From Ichthyophis bannanicus (lineage: Eukaryota; Chordata; Amphibia; Gymnophiona; Ichthyophiidae): a stretch of 64,000 nucleotides of DNA. The notes under the pieces are model-generated. The model searched no databases. It was not told the DNA's origin and was given only the letters and a program-made list of their open reading frames with translations. Location of the stretch: positions 1,246,463,523 to 1,246,527,522 of the forward strand of contig CM066033.1 in the NCBI GenBank assembly GCA_033557465.1, given 5' to 3'. The first letter of the stretch is position 1. Each line of letters opens with the position of its first letter. Position numbers and translations under genes: made by a program. This document shows positions 59,966 to 64,000 of the stretch, piece after piece.

Positions 59966-60869
59966 TCTCAAAAATAGGTACTTTTTTTTCTTTTAAGAAA
60001 GACATCGATTATTAAAATAGCTGCAATTGTAAATACTAAAGCATTAGATAGTGTTGCTGTTGTACACAGTACTGTAGATGGCTATACATGGCTATATTTC
60101 TGCTTGAAATCCAGAGCCAAAACCCTTGCTTTGCCTACGGTCACATAGTAAGAAAAGATCTAGTGAAATCAAAGTGGGCTTTGCATACTGTTCTAGCCTC
60201 TTGCTATATACATAGAGCTGCATTTTACTGAATATGTTTTGTCTCCATCCTGTTTATATTCATAAACATTATTCATCACACTCTATGCTTGGATGAATGT
60301 TGCAGATAAGTTAATTAAATCGGTTGATTGTAAATTTCAAAGTGTTATAAGCAGGAAGAAATTAGTTGGCAATCCTTTCATTGCTGTGTATAAAATACAT
60401 GTGAATGGCGAGATCGTATAGGTGGCCTTAACTGTTTGCATAAGATAGATTCATTGACTTTGAAGGACAGAATATATGGACCTCAGTTTGTCATTGATTT
60501 TTATATTGCAGCTTTGTTGTTAATGCTTATCCAACAGAACAGAATGGGAGCACCTGCTATTCTTTTCATTATAGAATTTTTTCAGCAGGAGTCCACTTAG
60601 AAATGCAAACTTGACTGGCTCTCAAGAATGTAGTTTTAGGCCATTTACTTAGAGGCTGTTTATGCATTCACCTTTTGTGTGAAGAAATGCTTCCTCATAC
60701 TCCAGAGTTTGTCCTTCTGTCAAGCTATCGTGACATTTGATTTCTTTCAGATTTTCTTTTTCACTGAAGAAATGCATCAGTGCATTATTTATGGTATCAA
60801 TCCTTTACTTTGTTGAAAGGCGTAAGTAAAGCATTACACATACTGCAAAAGTAGGTTGACTTCCTTAGA
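59966..60869. other. MYO6 intronic sequence
   Basis: A short stretch near 60685-60715 (AAGAAATGCTTCCTCATACT) resembles a decayed antisense CR1 C-terminus. No gene. Confidence 0.45.
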
Positions 60870-63800
60870 TGAGTGGACTAATGAGATAGACAAGTTTCGG
60901 TCATCAATACCCAAAGTTCCCTCCTCCTCTTCCACCTTGTCTCTATCCCTCTTACCGCTCCCCTCTCTTTCCCTGTCCGTCTGGGGATTTGTGTCTGAAA
61001 CCTGAGCCATAGTTTCTTATACCGGATCCACATGGGGGTTACAGCTTTGTAATACCCATATCTTTTGGCATAGGATAGGTTATGCATATTGTTCACCCGT
61101 TGTGAGAATGTCAGCAGCCTATCCCCCACCCAGCTTTGTAAGATAGTCGTCTTCACTCCCCATACGCCTAGAGATATAAATTTGCATTCCTCTCTGCGGA
61201 GTTTTTGCTGTTGTAATGGTGTCTCATCTCCTAGCATTAGGAGGCTATAGGACCAATCTATTTCCCTGTGATGATCTGCAAGCTCTCTGGCACCCCTCCC
61301 CACAGTTCAGAAAGGCGGGGACACTTGAGAAAAGCGTGGAGAAATGTCTCTTCCCCTCCCTGGCACTTCTGACACAACCCCATACTCCACAGGCCCAGCT
61401 CTGCTCCTCTAGCTCTCATAGCGTAACACCTTTGTAGTATTTGATATTGTATATTCCTGTATCTAGCATTGTTGGCTACCCTAAGGATCTTTTGAAAACA
61501 ACGTTTTAGGTTTTCCACCATCACCTTATCAGTTAAATCTTCATTCCAGCTTCTCGCTAGACCCTCTAAATATTTTGTATTTAAAAAAATCTCTTAGCAT
61601 TTTGTTCCAGTGGGATAGCGTGTTCCACCGGGGGGCTAAGTGTGCAAATCCTCATCCTGCTCTGTGCTCTCTAAACTTCCTGGTGAGCAGATGTGCAGTT
61701 GTCGCCAATAGTGGCAGAGCTGCAAATACTGGAAACAATGTGAGTCTGGTAGACCAAATTCCCATTGCAGACACTCATAAGTGGAGAAGGACCCCTGTTC
61801 CCATCCCAAAAGGCGTCCAAGATCTAAAGTGCCGTTTTTCTCCCATTCTCGAACCTTGTGGCCCCATTCTAGAGTTGCCCACCGCTTGTAAAAAGGGGGT
61901 TACCTGTCAGCTGTTGCATCTCTGTGCCACCCATTAGCACCACACCCTGTGAAGAGAGGCCAGAAATGTCCCACAGTTTTTCTCTGTAGGGTCCCGCTGG
62001 TATCTTGGAGGATATTAAGGGCTTGGTATAGCTGGCTCCAGTAGTTCAGTAATCCCAGAGGAGCATAGTGCGCTGTATACTGCATGGCCTCGTGAATCTA
62101 GTGCATAAGGGAAGCCACGTTATACACCCTCAAATCAGGCAAGCACACTCCGCCTCTCTCGGGTAGAAGAATCAATTTAGCATAACTAATGCATGCTCTG
62201 CATCCGTGCCAGAGAAGTCAGAATCGAGCCTTTTAATTGTTCCTCCTCCCCCTTCATACTGGGAGCATTTGGAACTGATACAAAACTTTTGGAAATATTG
62301 CCTTGTAGACAAGAGCCACCTGGCCATAAAATGACACGGGTATATCCCTCCATCTAGCACAGAACATTTTTAGTTGTTGGATCTTGTCTTGAATATTTTT
62401 CTGTAGACCACCTGTGAATTTTTATGTAGTTTGATCCCTAGATATTTGAGCGGGTTCTCTGACCAGGCAAAGGATGGCATCAGTAGGCACGCCCACCCCT
62501 TGGCCTCTCCCAGCAACTGCGCCTCAGACTCAGTCGGGTTTATCCAAAGGCCCGAGAATCTGCCAAAGCGTTCCTGCATATCGAGTAATCTCTTTATTCA
62601 TCCCCTTGAGTAGGGCACGCTGACCAGCATATCATCTGCAAAAAGGTTTATCTTATGCTCCTGTGTGCCACCCTCTGGGTCCACCCTCAATTTAACTGCA
62701 AATGGTTCCAAAGGGAGAACTAACAGCAATGGCAACAGGGGGGCACCCCTGTCGTGTTCTCCTATACAAGCCAAATTCCTCGGTCAGACGGCCTTTGACT
62801 AACAGCTGTGCCCTAGGGCCCTCATAGAGTTCTCATATTCAGCTGACAAAGTATTCTCCGAGTCCAAAACAAGGTAAAAGCCAACCAGCATCCAGGCTCG
62901 CCACCATCACATCCGTCCCCAGCGGGTGCTGTTGGAAGAATAGAGTCAGTGCCCTAACTAGGTGGTTCATTGCCCCTCGGCCCTTCACGAAGCCCACCTG
63001 GTCGGGATGAACTATACTTGATATATCCTCCCCAACCTCCTAGCCAGCACCACTGCCAGGATCTTAAGATCTGGTTGAGCAGCGAAATTGGGTGATATGC
63101 TTCAACCCTGTCCGGGTCCTTACCGGGCTTCTCCAGAAGGACCACCAGGGCATTGTTTGCTCTGGTGCCAAAGCTCCCCCTCCTTCGCATGTCTTCACCC
63201 ATTTCCCAAAGTTCCAGTGTCACCACCGTACCCTGAATTTTATAAAACTCCGGGCCCAGCCCATCTGGTCCTGGAGCCTTAGCCGGTTGCAGCACGTTAA
63301 TGCAGGCCAGGATCTCTTCCTTGGATATTGGGCGGTCTAGCATATCTGCGTCCTGTATACTCAGTTAAGGAAGAGACAGGTCTCTGAAAAAGTCCTCCCG
63401 AATTTCCTCACTGGTCTGTGCCCTCTGGTAGAGGGTCTGAAAGTAGTTCAAGAACTCACACGCCACTCCCTGTGTCCCTGTCGCCATGGAGCCGTTGGTG
63501 CTGTGGATTTGTGTAAATGTACGGTGCACCTTGGTGGGTCGGACTAGGTTCGCCTGTAACTTCCCAAACTTATCCCCCCATTGGTGTAGTTTGTATTTGT
63601 AGATGCAGATACTTTGTAGGGCACTCCGCTGCAAGAGGGCATTAATGTTAGTGCGTTGCTCTTGAAGTTGGCTCAGGTGTAGTGTCGTCCTGGAAGCAGC
63701 ATATTGCACCTGTCTGTGCTTGAGTTCTTGCAGCTCTAAGAAAAACTGGTAGTTTTGCTGTTGATGCTTGTGGCTTATATAGCTGAATATGCGACCCCAC

Positions 63801-64000
63801 AGCACTGCCTTAGCCGTTTCCCCAATATATTTTGCCCCCCCCCCCCCCCCGCTATTCTCAGCTTCATATTCCCACCAGCACTGTCGAACAAATTGGCAGA
63901 ATTTGGGATCTTGGCTCCACACCAGATTCATCCGCCAGATCTGATCTCCAGGTTCATTTGCATTGGCAATATCCACCTGCACCGTTGCATGATCCGAGAA
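60870..64000 (-). mobile_element. L1/Tx1-like LINE ORF2, antisense, running off the right edge
   Basis: From right to left on the minus strand: the end of the endonuclease and linker (63982-63365, EPGDQIWRMNLVWSQDPKF, then NYFQTLYQRAQTSEEIRED), the RT start (63343-62954, LDRPISKEEILACINVLQPA, KAPGPDGLGPEFYK), RT remnants to FGRFSGLWINPTESEAQLLG and PLKYLGIKLHK (62579-62400), the Cys/His block CQKCQGGEETFLHAFLKCP (about 61370), and an ORF2 end near 60878. The C-x2-C..H..C block is the C-terminal zinc-knuckle-like region of L1-clade ORF2. Many frameshifts. A C run at 63836-63850 lies in the linker. The 5' part and ORF1 are outside the window. Confidence 0.8.

Noticed and set aside
42246..64000. 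A fifth MYO6 exon
   Set aside because: I looked for the segment following exon D in all plus-strand frames and found no match with splice sites, so the next exon is probably outside the window.

Overview
This window is vertebrate nuclear DNA. It has multi-exon coding sequence with GT/AG splice sites, introns of up to 17 kb, and dense nested retrotransposons. Four plus-strand exons, at 4941-5038, 22488-22652, 39413-39493 and 41155-41335, encode consecutive parts of the myosin VI motor domain (MYO6): switch I through the myosin VI-specific insert-1 region and the segment after it. They are the only host-gene exons I recognise. The repeat content (DIRS1-like, CR1, L2, L1/Tx1-like, Penelope-like, tRNA-derived SINEs, a hAT MITE) fits an amphibian with a large genome, plausibly a caecilian. 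That assignment is inference, not something read directly.

Layout. 1-3735: antisense SINE, the 3' end of a CR1 LINE, and a decayed L2-like LINE. 3736-8284: MYO6 exon A in intronic sequence with an antisense CR1 fragment and an unclassified GC-rich patch. 8285-17451: an almost complete DIRS1-type element (DIRS-A) with inverted terminal repeats, gag, RT/RNase H, tyrosine recombinase and an internal complementary region. Its gag is split by a Penelope-like element with a 14-bp target duplication, inverted pseudo-LTR ends and a degenerate hammerhead-ribozyme-like fold. 17452-25329: exon B, an antisense L2 LINE with two 5' monomers, an antisense CR1 interrupted by a SINE, and a minisatellite. 25330-34425: a plus-strand CR1 (type B) split by a 6.7-kb insertion. 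34426-36960: antisense CR1 pieces with a nested SINE and a nested CR1-B fragment. 36961-42561: exons C and D and a palindromic hAT MITE. 42562-50400: DIRS-C, followed after 6 bp by the left end and gag of another DIRS (DIRS-D). 50401-64000: CR1 fragments, an L1-like ORF1-only element, an L2 LINE, SINEs, and an antisense L1/Tx1-like ORF2 running off the right edge.

The most unusual object is the 25589-32312 insertion. It is bounded by a 13-bp direct repeat and has a poly(T) run, that is a poly(A) tail on the minus strand, at its left end. Read on the minus strand it goes from an L1 5' UTR/ORF1/endonuclease start, to a CR1 reverse transcriptase N-terminal half, to a DIRS RT/RNase H segment joined in frame to the CR1, to an inverted DIRS gag and terminal repeat, to poly(A). 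The CR1-DIRS joint makes a 604-codon stop-free chimeric frame. One TPRT insertion of a template-switched RNA is the simplest reading. Nested insertion plus rearrangement is the alternative.

No prokaryotic genes, CRISPR arrays, rRNA genes or free-standing tRNA genes were seen. All retroelement ORFs are broken by stops or frameshifts, and several stops look like CpG decay (CGA to TGA). The working gene here is MYO6. The rest is its intronic repeat load.
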